A stretch of 64,000 nt of DNA from Rhizobiales bacterium IMCC20636 (GTDB lineage: Bacteria > Pseudomonadota > Alphaproteobacteria > Rhizobiales > GCA-2746425), in contig CP018226.1 in the NCBI GenBank assembly GCA_016865015.1, positions 124,001 to 188,000 of the forward strand, written 5' to 3'. Below are positions 50,577 through 59,392 of the stretch, piece after piece; the first letter of the stretch is position 1, and the number at the start of each line of letters is the position of its first letter. Made by a program: the position numbers and the translations under genes. The notes below the pieces were generated by a model, which did no database searches, had not been told where the DNA came from, and saw only the letters and a list, made by a program, of their open reading frames with translations.

Positions 50577-51881
50577 ATGACGAAAACGCAGCCCGATATT
50601 GCAGAAGAGTTGAGTGCCTTGGTAGATGCGCGCCGCGATGATCTGATTGCCTTGACGCAGGATCTGATCCGGATTCCGACGCTCAATCCGCCGGGCGATC
50701 ATTATCTTGAAATTTGCGAGTTCCTGTCACAGCGGCTGACCGCCAGCGGGTTTGAGGTGGAATTGATCCGTGCAGACGGCACGCCTGGTGACAGTGATGC
50801 CTATCCGCGCTGGAATGTGGTGGCCCGCCGTGAAGGGGCTGGCAAGGGCGACTGCGTTCATTTCAACTCCCATACCGATGTGGTGGAGGTCGGTCGCGGC
50901 TGGTCATTCGACCCGTTTGCCGGGACCCTTGAGGATGGCAAGATCTACGGGCGCGGGGCGTGTGACATGAAGGGCGGTCTGGCAGCTTCCATCATTGCCG
51001 CCGAGGCCTTCTTGCAGCGGTGCCCAGAATTTTCCGGCGCGATTGAAATATCCGGTACGGCGGATGAGGAAACCGGCGGCTATGGCGGTGTCGCCTATCT
51101 GGCGGAAAAGGGTTTTTTTTCGCCGGAGCGCGTGCAGCATGTGATTATTCCCGAACCCTTGAACAAGGATCGGGTCTGTCTGGGGCATCGCGGGGTCTGG
51201 TGGGCGGAAATCGAGACCCATGGCGAGATAGCCCATGGGTCGATGCCGTTTCTCGGTGATTGCGCCGTGCGCCATATGGGTGCAGTTCTGGACGAGATGG
51301 AAACCACATTGTTCCCGGCACTGCTGGAAAAACGAACCGCCATGCCGGTGGTGCCTGAACAGGCCCGGCAATCGACGCTGAACATCAACTCCCTTCATGG
51401 CGGCCAGGCTGAATTGCCCGCCGAGTTCACCGGTTGGCCATCAGCCTGTGTGCCCGACAGTTGTCGCATGGTGATTGATCGCCGCTTTCTGGTTGAGGAA
51501 AAAATCGAGGACGTCAAACAGGAAGTCAATGATGTTCTGGAGCGGGTGAAAGCCAGGCGTGACAGGTTCAGATATGATCTGAAGGAGATGCATCAGGTTC
51601 TGCCCACCATGACAGACCGCGACGCGCCAATTGTAAAAACAGTTTCAAGGGCGATTGAAGAGGTGCTAGGAGTAGCGCCGCAATATGTGGTGTCTCCGGG
51701 AACCTACGACCAGAAGCATATTGACCGTATCGGACGGCTTAAGAACTGCATCGCATACGGTCCCGGGATACTGGATCTGGCACACAAGCCCGACGAATAT
51801 GTCGGTGTGGATGATATGATTGACTCGGCCAAGGTTATGGCGCGCACACTTTTGGCGCTGCTGACAGATGACGAGGGCTGA
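50577..51881 (+). CDS. M20 family metallopeptidase/deacylase (ArgE/DapE type)
   Basis: 434-residue zinc hydrolase of the acetylornithine deacetylase / succinyl-diaminopimelate desuccinylase group. Metal and catalytic residues are visible in CVHFNSHTDVVEVG (H and D), GRGACDMKGG (bridging D) and ISGTADEETGGYGG (catalytic E and ligand E), plus a late ligand-containing KHIDRIG. The dimerisation lid domain lies at about 190-310. ATG 50577 has GGAG eight bases upstream, and ATG 50571 is an alternative. First gene of an operon with a peptide-type ABC importer, so it probably removes an N-acyl or similar group from an imported compound. Confidence 0.91.
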   Translation: MTKTQPDIAEELSALVDARRDDLIALTQDLIRIPTLNPPGDHYLEICEFLSQRLTASGFEVELIRADGTPGDSDAYPRWNVVARREGAGKGDCVHFNSHTDVVEVGRGWSFDPFAGTLEDGKIYGRGACDMKGGLAASIIAAEAFLQRCPEFSGAIEISGTADEETGGYGGVAYLAEKGFFSPERVQHVIIPEPLNKDRVCLGHRGVWWAEIETHGEIAHGSMPFLGDCAVRHMGAVLDEMETTLFPALLEKRTAMPVVPEQARQSTLNINSLHGGQAELPAEFTGWPSACVPDSCRMVIDRRFLVEEKIEDVKQEVNDVLERVKARRDRFRYDLKEMHQVLPTMTDRDAPIVKTVSRAIEEVLGVAPQYVVSPGTYDQKHIDRIGRLKNCIAYGPGILDLAHKPDEYVGVDDMIDSAKVMARTLLALLTDDEG

Positions 51882-51899
51882 TCAGGAGAGGGACTGAGC

Positions 51900-53387
51900 A
51901 TGACAAATATGAAAACGGGTTATGTAATTGCGGCCGCTGTTGCAATTGCACTGACTGGCGGGGCTGCCCAGGCTGCCAAGACCGATATCGTGATCGGCTT
52001 GCAATTGGAGCCGCCGCATCTCGACCCCACTGGCGCTGCCGCAGGTGCCATCGATCAGGTGGTCTATTCCAATGTGTTTGAAGGGCTGACCCGCTTCGCA
52101 TCGGATGGCTCGATTATTCCCGGTCTGGCAAAATCCTGGGAGATTTCCGATGATGGGCTGAGCTATATTTTTCACCTCAATGAAGGCGTCACCTTTCATG
52201 ATGGCAGCGCCATGGATGCTGAGGATGTAAAATTCTCGCTGGACCGTGCCCGCGCTGAAGACAGCACAAATGCCCAGAAAGCCCTGTTTGCAGATATTGC
52301 CTCAGTAGAGGCGATGGATCTGGCGACCGTGAAGGTGACCCTGTCCAAACAAAATGGCAGTTTCCTGTTCAACATGGCCTGGGGGGACGCAGTTATTGTG
52401 GCCCCTGAAAGCATCGCCGATATCAAGACCAAGCCGATTGGAACCGGGCCGTTTGTTCTGTCGAACTGGGTGCAGGGTGACCGTATTGAGCTGGCTAAGA
52501 ATCCTGATTACTGGGGCAGTGCAATCAGCCTGGATAAAGCCACTTTCAAATTCATCTCCGATCCGACAGCGGCGTTTGCTGCGGTGATGGCGGAAGATGT
52601 GAATGCCTTCATGGCGTTTCCCGCACCTGAAAACCTGCCACAATTTGATGCCGATCCGCGCTTCAAGGTTCTGGTCGGATCGACAGAAGGTGAGACCATT
52701 CTGGCGATCAACAACAAATTGCCACCCTTCGACAATGTGAAAATACGCGAAGCAGTTGCCCATGCGATTGATCGTCAGGCGATTATCGACGGAGCCATGT
52801 TTGGCTATGGCACACCGATTGGCACCCATTTTGCGCCACATAATCCGGCCTATATCGATCTGACCGCACTGTCCGCCTATGATCCTGAAAAATCAAAGGC
52901 TCTGCTGGCAGAAGCCGGTTTTGCGGATGGTTTCACCACCACCCTGAAACTGCCACCGCCATCCTATGCACGGCGCGGCGGAGAGATCATTGCATCCCAG
53001 TTGAAAGCTGTCGGCATCACGGTTGAAATCAGCAATCTGGAATGGGCGCAGTGGCTGGAGCAGGTGTTCCGCGGCAAGGATTTCGGTCTCAGCATTGTGT
53101 CTCACACCGAGCCAATGGATATCGGAATTTATGGTCGTGAGGATTATTATTTCCAATATGGCAAGCCAGAATTTCAGGCGTTGATGGCGGAACTGAATGC
53201 CACGACCGACCCGGCCGAACGGACCTCGATTCTGCAAGCGGCCCAGACCATGATATCGGAAGACTATGTCAACGCGTATCTGTTTCAGCTGGCCAATACA
53301 GGCGTTGCCAATGCCAAGATCGAAGGTCTGTGGGCCAATGCACCAACGCAGGCGGTTGATCTGACCGGCGTTTCCTGGACCGACTAG
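51900..53387 (+). CDS. peptide-type ABC transporter substrate-binding protein (family 5)
   Basis: 495-residue periplasmic binding protein of the DppA/OppA family. The signal peptide is cleaved near GGAAQAA, then VIGLQLEPPHLDPTGAAAGA. Family 5 patterns are LAKSWEISDDGLSYIFHLNE, GVTFHDGSAMDAEDVKFSLD and PIGTGPFVLSNWVQGDRIEL. ATG 51900, with ATG 51909 possible. 18 bp after the deacylase stop, and followed by a perfect stem-loop. Ligand unknown. Such proteins also bind opines, N-acyl amino acids and oligosaccharides, not only peptides. Confidence 0.93.
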   Translation: MTNMKTGYVIAAAVAIALTGGAAQAAKTDIVIGLQLEPPHLDPTGAAAGAIDQVVYSNVFEGLTRFASDGSIIPGLAKSWEISDDGLSYIFHLNEGVTFHDGSAMDAEDVKFSLDRARAEDSTNAQKALFADIASVEAMDLATVKVTLSKQNGSFLFNMAWGDAVIVAPESIADIKTKPIGTGPFVLSNWVQGDRIELAKNPDYWGSAISLDKATFKFISDPTAAFAAVMAEDVNAFMAFPAPENLPQFDADPRFKVLVGSTEGETILAINNKLPPFDNVKIREAVAHAIDRQAIIDGAMFGYGTPIGTHFAPHNPAYIDLTALSAYDPEKSKALLAEAGFADGFTTTLKLPPPSYARRGGEIIASQLKAVGITVEISNLEWAQWLEQVFRGKDFGLSIVSHTEPMDIGIYGREDYYFQYGKPEFQALMAELNATTDPAERTSILQAAQTMISEDYVNAYLFQLANTGVANAKIEGLWANAPTQAVDLTGVSWTD

Positions 53388-53396
53388 ATGGTTTCT

Positions 53397-53424
53397 GGCA
53401 TCCCGGCTCAATGTCCGGGATGCC
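53397..53424 (+). terminator. intercistronic stem-loop after the family 5 binding-protein gene
   Basis: Perfect 10-bp stem GGCATCCCGG / CCGGGATGCC with an 8-nt loop, 9 bp after the stop codon. A T-run (ATTTTT) occurs only 11 bp later. It is likely an mRNA stabiliser or partial terminator inside the operon. Confidence 0.75.
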
Positions 53425-53457
53425 CGTCGCCGACATTTTTGAGCGGAACCCGATGAG

Positions 53458-54405
53458 ATGCTGCGTTATACGCTGAAACGGTTGTTGTCTTTGAGCGTCA
53501 GCCTTTTGGTCGCCAGCATCATCATATTTCTGGCGATCGAAGTGGTTCCAGGTGACCCCGCCTCCTACATGCTGGGCATCAATGCGCAGCCTGATACGAT
53601 TGCCGCTCTGCGGGAAGAGCTTGGGCTGAATGTCTCGGCAGTCGAGCGCTATGTGAATTGGGTCAGCGGCATGCTGACCGGCAATTTCGGCACATCTTAT
53701 ACCTATCGCACCCCGGTGGTGGACATGATCGGAGATCGGATGTGGATTTCCCTTCCGCTGGCATTGTATGCGCTTCTGCTTTCCACACTGATTGCCTTTC
53801 CAGCCGGCATACTGGCTGCCAGTAAACGCGGCTCGGTGGCCGATACGCTGGTGATGGGGATAACCCAACTGGGGGTGGCCATACCGAATTTCTGGTTTGC
53901 GATGTTGATGGTTCTGGTTTTCGCCATCAATTTGCGCTGGTTTTCCGCTGGCGGCTTTCCGGGGTGGGATGGCGGCTTCTGGCTGGCTGTGAAGGCGCTC
54001 ACCCTGCCAGCCGTTTCCCTGGCCCTGCCGCAGGCATCCATTCTGGCGCGGGTGATGCGCTCGGCACTGCTGGATACGCTGGGTGAGGATTTTGTGCGCA
54101 GTGCGCGTGCCAAAGGGCTCAACCGCCGTCAGGCATTGTGGCGTCATGCCTTGCGCAATGCGATGATCCCGGTTCTGACCATCATCGGCCTGCAATTCTC
54201 GTTTCTGCTGGCGGGTGCCATCATCATTGAAAACGTGTTTTTCCTGCCGGGGTTAGGGCGTCTGGTGTTTCAGAGCATCTCGCAGCGCGATCTGATTGTG
54301 GTGGAAAGCGTGGTGATGCTGCTGGTGTTTGCCGTGGTCATCGTCAATTTTTCGGTCGACATCGCCTATGCGCTGGTTGATCCGCGCTTGCGGAGGCGCA
54401 GTTGA
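53458..54405 (+). CDS. peptide-type ABC transporter permease (DppB type)
   Basis: 315-residue permease with six helices. The N terminus MLRYTLKRLLSLSVSLLVAS and the VPGDPASYMLGINA segment are DppB hallmarks, and the EAA loop is DFVRSARAKGLNRRQALWRH. The end overlaps the next start by one base (TGATG), so translation is coupled. Confidence 0.94.
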   Translation: MLRYTLKRLLSLSVSLLVASIIIFLAIEVVPGDPASYMLGINAQPDTIAALREELGLNVSAVERYVNWVSGMLTGNFGTSYTYRTPVVDMIGDRMWISLPLALYALLLSTLIAFPAGILAASKRGSVADTLVMGITQLGVAIPNFWFAMLMVLVFAINLRWFSAGGFPGWDGGFWLAVKALTLPAVSLALPQASILARVMRSALLDTLGEDFVRSARAKGLNRRQALWRHALRNAMIPVLTIIGLQFSFLLAGAIIIENVFFLPGLGRLVFQSISQRDLIVVESVVMLLVFAVVIVNFSVDIAYALVDPRLRRRS

Positions 54406-55274
54406 TGGCGGTTTCCGATCCATCACTGAGTGAGCCGGGCCTGCTGCGACAGGTTCTGCGATCGCGCAGTCTGATCATCGGTGTTGTGTTGAGCGCACTG
54501 TTTATCGGCGCGGCGCTGGTGTCCTATGTGTGGACACCGTTTGACGCGGAAACAATGAATATTCCAAACAAGCTGAAACCACCGAATCTGGTGCACTGGT
54601 TCGGGACAGATCATTTTGGCCGCGATATCTTCTCCATGATCATGGTCGGGGCGCGCACATCCATTGCGGTTGCACTGATTGCTGTCGGCATTGGCATGTT
54701 GCTGGGTGTGCCCCTCGGTCTGGCCTCTGCCGCGCGGCGGGGCAGCTGGCTGGATGAGCTGATCATGCGTGGCAATGATCTGGTGTTTGCCTTTCCCGCG
54801 CTTCTGATTGCCATCATGATCACGGCTGTGTTTGGCCCAAGTGCGGTGAACGCCATCATTGCCATTGGTATTTTTAACATTCCGGTTTTCGCCCGGCTGA
54901 CGCGTGGCTCGGCCCTGTCACTATGGACGCGGGATTATGTCTTGTCGGCGCGGGTGGCGGGAAAAGGCGCGTTGCGCATTTCCGTCGAGCATATTCTGCC
55001 CAACATCACCAATCTGCTGATTGTCCAGGGCACGATCCAGTTTTCACTGGGCATTCTGGCCGAGGCGGGCCTGAGCTATGTGGGGCTTGGCGCGCAACCG
55101 CCCATCCCGAGCTGGGGACGCATGCTGGCGGACAGCCAGACCCTGATTACCCTGGCTCCGCATATGGCGCTGTTTCCCGGATTTGCCATATTGTTGACGG
55201 TGCTGGGGCTCAATCTGATGGGAGACGGATTGCGTGATCTTCTGGACCCGCGGCTGCGGAATGCACGCCGATGA
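54405..55274 (+). CDS. peptide-type ABC transporter permease (DppC type)
   Basis: 289-residue permease. An N-terminal cytoplasmic tail leads to the first helix, followed by the DppC motif HWFGTDHFGRDIFSMIMVGA. The EAA loop is YVLSARVAGKGALRISVEHI and the C terminus is MGDGLRDLLDPRLRNARR. ATG 54405 is preferred over the adjoining TTG 54402. ATGA overlap with the ATPase gene. Confidence 0.94.
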   Translation: MAVSDPSLSEPGLLRQVLRSRSLIIGVVLSALFIGAALVSYVWTPFDAETMNIPNKLKPPNLVHWFGTDHFGRDIFSMIMVGARTSIAVALIAVGIGMLLGVPLGLASAARRGSWLDELIMRGNDLVFAFPALLIAIMITAVFGPSAVNAIIAIGIFNIPVFARLTRGSALSLWTRDYVLSARVAGKGALRISVEHILPNITNLLIVQGTIQFSLGILAEAGLSYVGLGAQPPIPSWGRMLADSQTLITLAPHMALFPGFAILLTVLGLNLMGDGLRDLLDPRLRNARR

Positions 55275-56884
55275 GCCTGTTGCAGATTGATCAGTTGAAC
55301 CTCGCCATTCACGGCACGCCGATCTTGCGGGATGTATCGTTTCATCTGGATGCGGGCCAGATTGTCGGGGTTATCGGCGAATCCGGCTCGGGCAAATCCA
55401 TGACCGCCTATTCGGTGATGCAATTGCTGCCCGAGGGATCCACCACGACCGGGGCGATACGATTGAATGGCGACAATCTGCTGGACCTGTCTGAAGAGCA
55501 GATGTGCGCCCTGCGCGGTGATGAGTTGGGCATGGTGTTTCAGGAACCCATGACGGCGCTTAATCCGGTGAAAAGCATCGGCGATCAGGTGGCGGAAACA
55601 GTGCGTATCCACCGCAAGGCGTCACGCGCAGAGTCATTGCGCATCGCCCGCGAGACACTGGACCGGGTGGAACTGCCGGCTGACCGTTTTCCGCTGTCGC
55701 GTTTTCCCCATGAATTGTCCGGCGGCCAGCGCCAGCGTGTGGTGATCGCGATGGCCATTGCCTTGCGTCCTAAGGTGCTGATTGCCGATGAGCCGACCAC
55801 GGCGCTGGATGTGACGACACAGGCACAGATATTGAAGCTTCTGCGGCGGCTGGTGCGCGAAGACAATATGGCGCTGATGCTGATTTCTCATGATCTGGCA
55901 GTGGTGTCTGATCTGGCCGATGAGATTGTCATCATGAAATCGGGTACAGTGGTGGAAACCGGATCCGCCAAAACCCTGTTTCAATCGATGACCCACCCTT
56001 ACACGAAGAAGCTGTTTGAAGCCTCGTCCCATGTGCCGGACCGGGCGGAAGCGGAGAGCCGGACTGCGGCGCCGCTGCTGAAGGTCAGCCATGTCTCGCG
56101 GGATTATGCGCTGCCGCGCACATCGCTGTTTGCGCCGCCACCCAAATTCCGCGCCGTCAATGATGTCAGTTTTCAGATACAGCAGGGAGAAAGCCTTGGT
56201 CTGGTGGGGGAAAGCGGCTGCGGCAAATCCACCTTGACGCGGGCCATTTTAGGGCTGGAAGAAGTTCAGGAAGGCACCATCCTGATTGACGGCGTACCGG
56301 TGTTTTCCGGCCATCAGGTGCGGCGTGATATCAGGCAGAAAATGCAGGTGGTGTTTCAGGACCCTTATGGCTCCTTCAATCCACGTCATCGGGTTGCCCG
56401 GCTGGTGTGCGAACCGTTCCATTTGCTGGATAGGCCGCCACGCGGAGCAGCACGGGCAGAGGCTGTGGCAGAGGCGCTGGAAAGCGTGGGCCTGGATGAG
56501 GCGGACGGGCGCAAATATATTCACGAATTTTCCGGCGGTCAGCGCCAGCGCATTGCCATTGCGCGGGCATTGATCATCAAGCCGAAACTGATTGTGCTGG
56601 ATGAGGCCGTGTCGGCGCTGGATGTCTCCATCCGGGCGCAGATTCTGGACCTTCTGGCGGATTTGTCCGACCGGTTTGGCCTGACCTATCTGTTTATCTC
56701 CCATGATTTGTCTGTGGTGCGGTCCATCACCGACCGTGTTCTGGTCATGAAGGCCGGGCAGATTGTGGAAGAAGGCCGGACAGATGCCGTTTTTGACAAT
56801 CCGCAACATGCCTACACACAATCCCTGATCGCGGCCGCACCGCGCCTTCCTGACAGACAGGAACAGAAAGAGGTTTCCCAATGA
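55271..56884 (+). CDS. peptide-type ABC transporter ATP-binding protein, fused DppD-DppF
   Basis: 537-residue protein with two complete nucleotide-binding domains fused head to tail. Domain 1: Walker A GESGSGKSM, signature [20 protein letters not shown], Walker B IADEPTTALDVTTQ. Domain 2 (from about residue 270): Walker [17 protein letters not shown], signature FSGGQRQRIAIARALIIKPK, Walker B VLDEAVSALDVSI, where E-A-V replaces the usual E-P-T. Each domain carries the oligopeptide-type C-terminal extension (HPYTKKLFEA, HAYTQSLIAA). ATGA overlaps on both sides. Confidence 0.94.
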   Translation: MSLLQIDQLNLAIHGTPILRDVSFHLDAGQIVGVIGESGSGKSMTAYSVMQLLPEGSTTTGAIRLNGDNLLDLSEEQMCALRGDELGMVFQEPMTALNPVKSIGDQVAETVRIHRKASRAESLRIARETLDRVELPADRFPLSRFPHELSGGQRQRVVIAMAIALRPKVLIADEPTTALDVTTQAQILKLLRRLVREDNMALMLISHDLAVVSDLADEIVIMKSGTVVETGSAKTLFQSMTHPYTKKLFEASSHVPDRAEAESRTAAPLLKVSHVSRDYALPRTSLFAPPPKFRAVNDVSFQIQQGESLGLVGESGCGKSTLTRAILGLEEVQEGTILIDGVPVFSGHQVRRDIRQKMQVVFQDPYGSFNPRHRVARLVCEPFHLLDRPPRGAARAEAVAEALESVGLDEADGRKYIHEFSGGQRQRIAIARALIIKPKLIVLDEAVSALDVSIRAQILDLLADLSDRFGLTYLFISHDLSVVRSITDRVLVMKAGQIVEEGRTDAVFDNPQHAYTQSLIAAAPRLPDRQEQKEVSQ

Positions 56885-58338
56885 CACTTCCGCAAGATCT
56901 CTGGTTCGACCCATCCTTGTGCTTTATCGGTGGGCGCTGGGTACCGCCTGTAAAAGGTGAGTTTCTGCCGCTTGAAAACCCGTCAAATGGCGCGGTCCTT
57001 TGCCAGATTGCCCGTGGCACGAGCGATGATATTGATGCAGCTGTCGCTGCCGCCAGCCATGCCAGCGCTGGTGCATGGGGGCGGATGACCGCACCGGAGC
57101 GCGGGCGTGTTCTGACGCGGCTTGGCTATCTCATTCTGGACCGGACGGATGAGCTGGCCGAGCTGGAGGCGCTGGATGTGGGCAAGCCTCTGAAGCAGGC
57201 TCGCGCCGATGTGCTGGCGCTGGCGCGCTATATGGAATTCTATGGTGGGGCGGCGGACAAGATACACGGAACCACAATCCCCTATCTTGATGGCTATACC
57301 GTCTATTCCCTGCGCGAACCCCATGGTGTGACCGGCCATATCGTGCCGTGGAATTATCCGATGCAGATCATCGGGCGTTCTGTGGGGGCGGCTTTGGCGA
57401 TGGGCAATGCCGCGGTTCTGAAACCAGCGGAAGAAGCCTGTCTGACGGCTCTCGGTTTTGCGGCGCTGGCCGATGAGGCTGGCTTGCCAGCAGGGGCCTT
57501 GAATGTGGTGCCGGGCCTTGGCGAAGAAGCCGGCGCGGCGCTGGCGGCACATAAGGGCGTCCACCATATCTCCTTTACGGGCTCTGTTGCGGTGGGATCG
57601 CTGATCCAGGCGGCTGCTGCGCCCAATTGTGTGCCGGTGACGCTGGAACTGGGCGGAAAATCGCCGCAGCTGGTGTTTGATGATGCGGATCTGGACGCCG
57701 CGCTGCCATTCCTGGTCAATGCCGGTATTCAAAATGCCGGGCAGACCTGCTCTGCCTCCTCGCGCATACTGGTGCAGCGGGGCCTTTATGATGAAGTCGT
57801 GGCGGCGATGGCGGGGCGCTATGAAGCGTTGCAGGTCGGGCCGGCTCTGGCTGATCTGGATATCGGACCGCTGATCTCCGCACGGCAAAAACAGATTGTC
57901 ACCGGGTTTCTGGCTGAAGGCGGGGATCTGGACCGGGTGGCCACCGGTCAGATTGTCGAGGATGCGCCTGACAGCGGTCATTATGTTGCGCCGGTTCTGT
58001 TTGCAGGGGTCACGCCGGAGCATGTGCTGGCGCAAAGCGAAATTTTCGGGCCGGTGCAGGTCATCATTCCGTTTGATGATGAGGCTGAGGCCATCGCCAT
58101 TGCCAATGGCACGGATTACGGGCTGGTCGCCTCAGTGTGGACCCGCGATGGCGCGCGGCAGATGCGTGTCGCCAAGGCGATTCATTCCGGGCAGGTCTTC
58201 ATCAATAATTACGGCGCCGGCGGCGGTGTGGAACTGCCCTTTGGCGGTGTCGGAAAGTCCGGTCATGGCCGGGAAAAGGGATTTGAGGCGCTGTACGGGT
58301 TTTCACGCTTGAAAACCGTTGCAGCCTATCACGGATAG
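56881..58338 (+). CDS. NAD(P)-dependent aldehyde dehydrogenase
   Basis: 485-residue ALDH-superfamily enzyme oxidising an aldehyde to its acid. The oxyanion asparagine is in IVPWNYPMQIIG (N158), the general base is E256 in VTLELGGKSPQLVF, and the nucleophile is C290 in NAGQTCSASSRIL. The layout (GGRWVPPVKGEFLPLENPSN at the N terminus) resembles betaine-aldehyde and aminoaldehyde dehydrogenases, which would fit an amine or N-acyl-amino compound, but the subfamily is not certain. The gene overlaps the ATPase stop (ATGA) and precedes an SDR by 11 bp. Confidence 0.92.
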   Translation: MTLPQDLWFDPSLCFIGGRWVPPVKGEFLPLENPSNGAVLCQIARGTSDDIDAAVAAASHASAGAWGRMTAPERGRVLTRLGYLILDRTDELAELEALDVGKPLKQARADVLALARYMEFYGGAADKIHGTTIPYLDGYTVYSLREPHGVTGHIVPWNYPMQIIGRSVGAALAMGNAAVLKPAEEACLTALGFAALADEAGLPAGALNVVPGLGEEAGAALAAHKGVHHISFTGSVAVGSLIQAAAAPNCVPVTLELGGKSPQLVFDDADLDAALPFLVNAGIQNAGQTCSASSRILVQRGLYDEVVAAMAGRYEALQVGPALADLDIGPLISARQKQIVTGFLAEGGDLDRVATGQIVEDAPDSGHYVAPVLFAGVTPEHVLAQSEIFGPVQVIIPFDDEAEAIAIANGTDYGLVASVWTRDGARQMRVAKAIHSGQVFINNYGAGGGVELPFGGVGKSGHGREKGFEALYGFSRLKTVAAYHG

Positions 58339-58349
58339 GGAGACAGAAC

Positions 58350-59096
58350 ATGCGGTTAGACGGCAAGACAGCCATTGTGACAGGCGGAGCCTCGGGCTTT
58401 GGCGCAGGTATTGTGCGCAAATTCATCGCCGAAGGGGCGCGGGTGATGGTTGCGGATATCAATGCAGCAGGCGCGCAGGCCATGGCAGCTGACATGGGCG
58501 ATCAGGCGGTGGCGTTTGGCGTTGATCTGACCCAAGGTGATCAGGTGAAAGCCATGGCTGATACAGCGTTTGAGACCTTTGGCGGGCTAGATATTCTGGT
58601 CAATAATGCCGGTATCACCCATCTTCCGGCACCGATGGAAGATGTCAGCGAAGAGGATTTCGACCGGGTTCTGGCGGTCAATGTCAAATCGGTTTATTTG
58701 ACGGCTAAATATATTGTCCCGCATATGAAAAACCGGTCTTCAGGGGCCATTTTGAATGTGGCATCTACCGCCGGTGTCAGCCCGCGTCCGAACCTCAACT
58801 GGTACAATTGCAGCAAGGGCTGGATGATCACCGCCACACGCACCATGGCGGTCGAACTGGCGCCATCCGGCATCCGCGTCAACGCCATCAATCCGGTGGC
58901 TGGCGAAACCCCGCTGCTGAAATCCTTCATGGGCGAGGACACTCCGGAAATCCGAGCCAAATTCCTCGCAACAATCCCACTTGGCCGGTTTTCCACGCCG
59001 GAAGATATGGGCGCGGTATCGTGCTTTCTGTGCTCGGATGAGGCCAGCATGGTGACCGGTGTGTGCATGGAAGTGGATGGCGGGCGGTGTATTTGA
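58350..59096 (+). CDS. short-chain dehydrogenase/reductase (SDR)
   Basis: 248-residue classical SDR. TGGASGFGAGIVRKF is the cofactor loop, followed by D in VMVADINAAG, which favours NAD over NADP, then NNAGITHLP and the active-site NVASTAGVS ... WYNCSKGWM with Y-x-x-x-K. The last gene of the LuxR-flanked operon, it may oxidise an alcohol to the aldehyde or ketone handled by the adjacent ALDH. The sequence gives no substrate. Followed by repeat element copy 2. Confidence 0.93.
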   Translation: MRLDGKTAIVTGGASGFGAGIVRKFIAEGARVMVADINAAGAQAMAADMGDQAVAFGVDLTQGDQVKAMADTAFETFGGLDILVNNAGITHLPAPMEDVSEEDFDRVLAVNVKSVYLTAKYIVPHMKNRSSGAILNVASTAGVSPRPNLNWYNCSKGWMITATRTMAVELAPSGIRVNAINPVAGETPLLKSFMGEDTPEIRAKFLATIPLGRFSTPEDMGAVSCFLCSDEASMVTGVCMEVDGGRCI

Positions 59097-59131
59097 ATTG
59101 AGATGGTTGCCGGTATCAGACGCTTCCGCCG

Positions 59132-59375
59132 GTGGGTTCTCGGAATAAATCCGAGAACGACGAGTGAGGTTTGGGCTTTAGCGCGGTGTGGTCTGGTTTG
59201 GCGGGTAGTTTCCAGGCTCTGTCGGCTGCTGCACGGCTCTGTTGGTTGCTGCACGGTTACGTGGGCTGTTGTAGGGCTACATTGGTTGTCTCCGGAACTG
59301 ACTGGTTTAACCAGCTTTCACCAACCTCAGTGACACCCTCTCCGCGTCGTCCTTGGATTTATTCCGAGGACCCAG
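59132..59375. repeat. MITE-like intergenic repeat element, copy 2
   Basis: Inverted arms of about 30 bp (59132-59162 and 59345-59375) match in about 27 of 30 positions. Each is a hairpin built on TTCTCGGA-N5-TCCGAGAA or the CCTTGGA-N5-TCCGAGGA variant with CGTCG on the inner side. The arm design and orientation equal copy 1 at 36881-37155, with loop ATAAA here instead of ACAAG. The interior of 182 bp carries degenerate 20-bp tandem repeats. It fills the 296-bp gap between convergent genes and contains no open frame of note. Confidence 0.7.
59215..59294. repeat. four degenerate 20-bp tandem repeats
   Basis: Units start GGCTCTGTCGGCTGCTGCAC, GGCTCTGTTGGTTGCTGCAC, GGTTACGTGGGCTGTTGTAG and GGCTACATTGGTTGTCTCCG. 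The first two are nearly identical and the last two are drifted. No spacer separates them, so this is not a CRISPR. Confidence 0.65.
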
Positions 59376-59392
59376 AACGTTAAATAGCCATG

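Noticed and set aside
59215-59294. Possible CRISPR array.
   Set aside because: The 20-bp units are contiguous and drifted with no unique spacers, and there are no cas genes.
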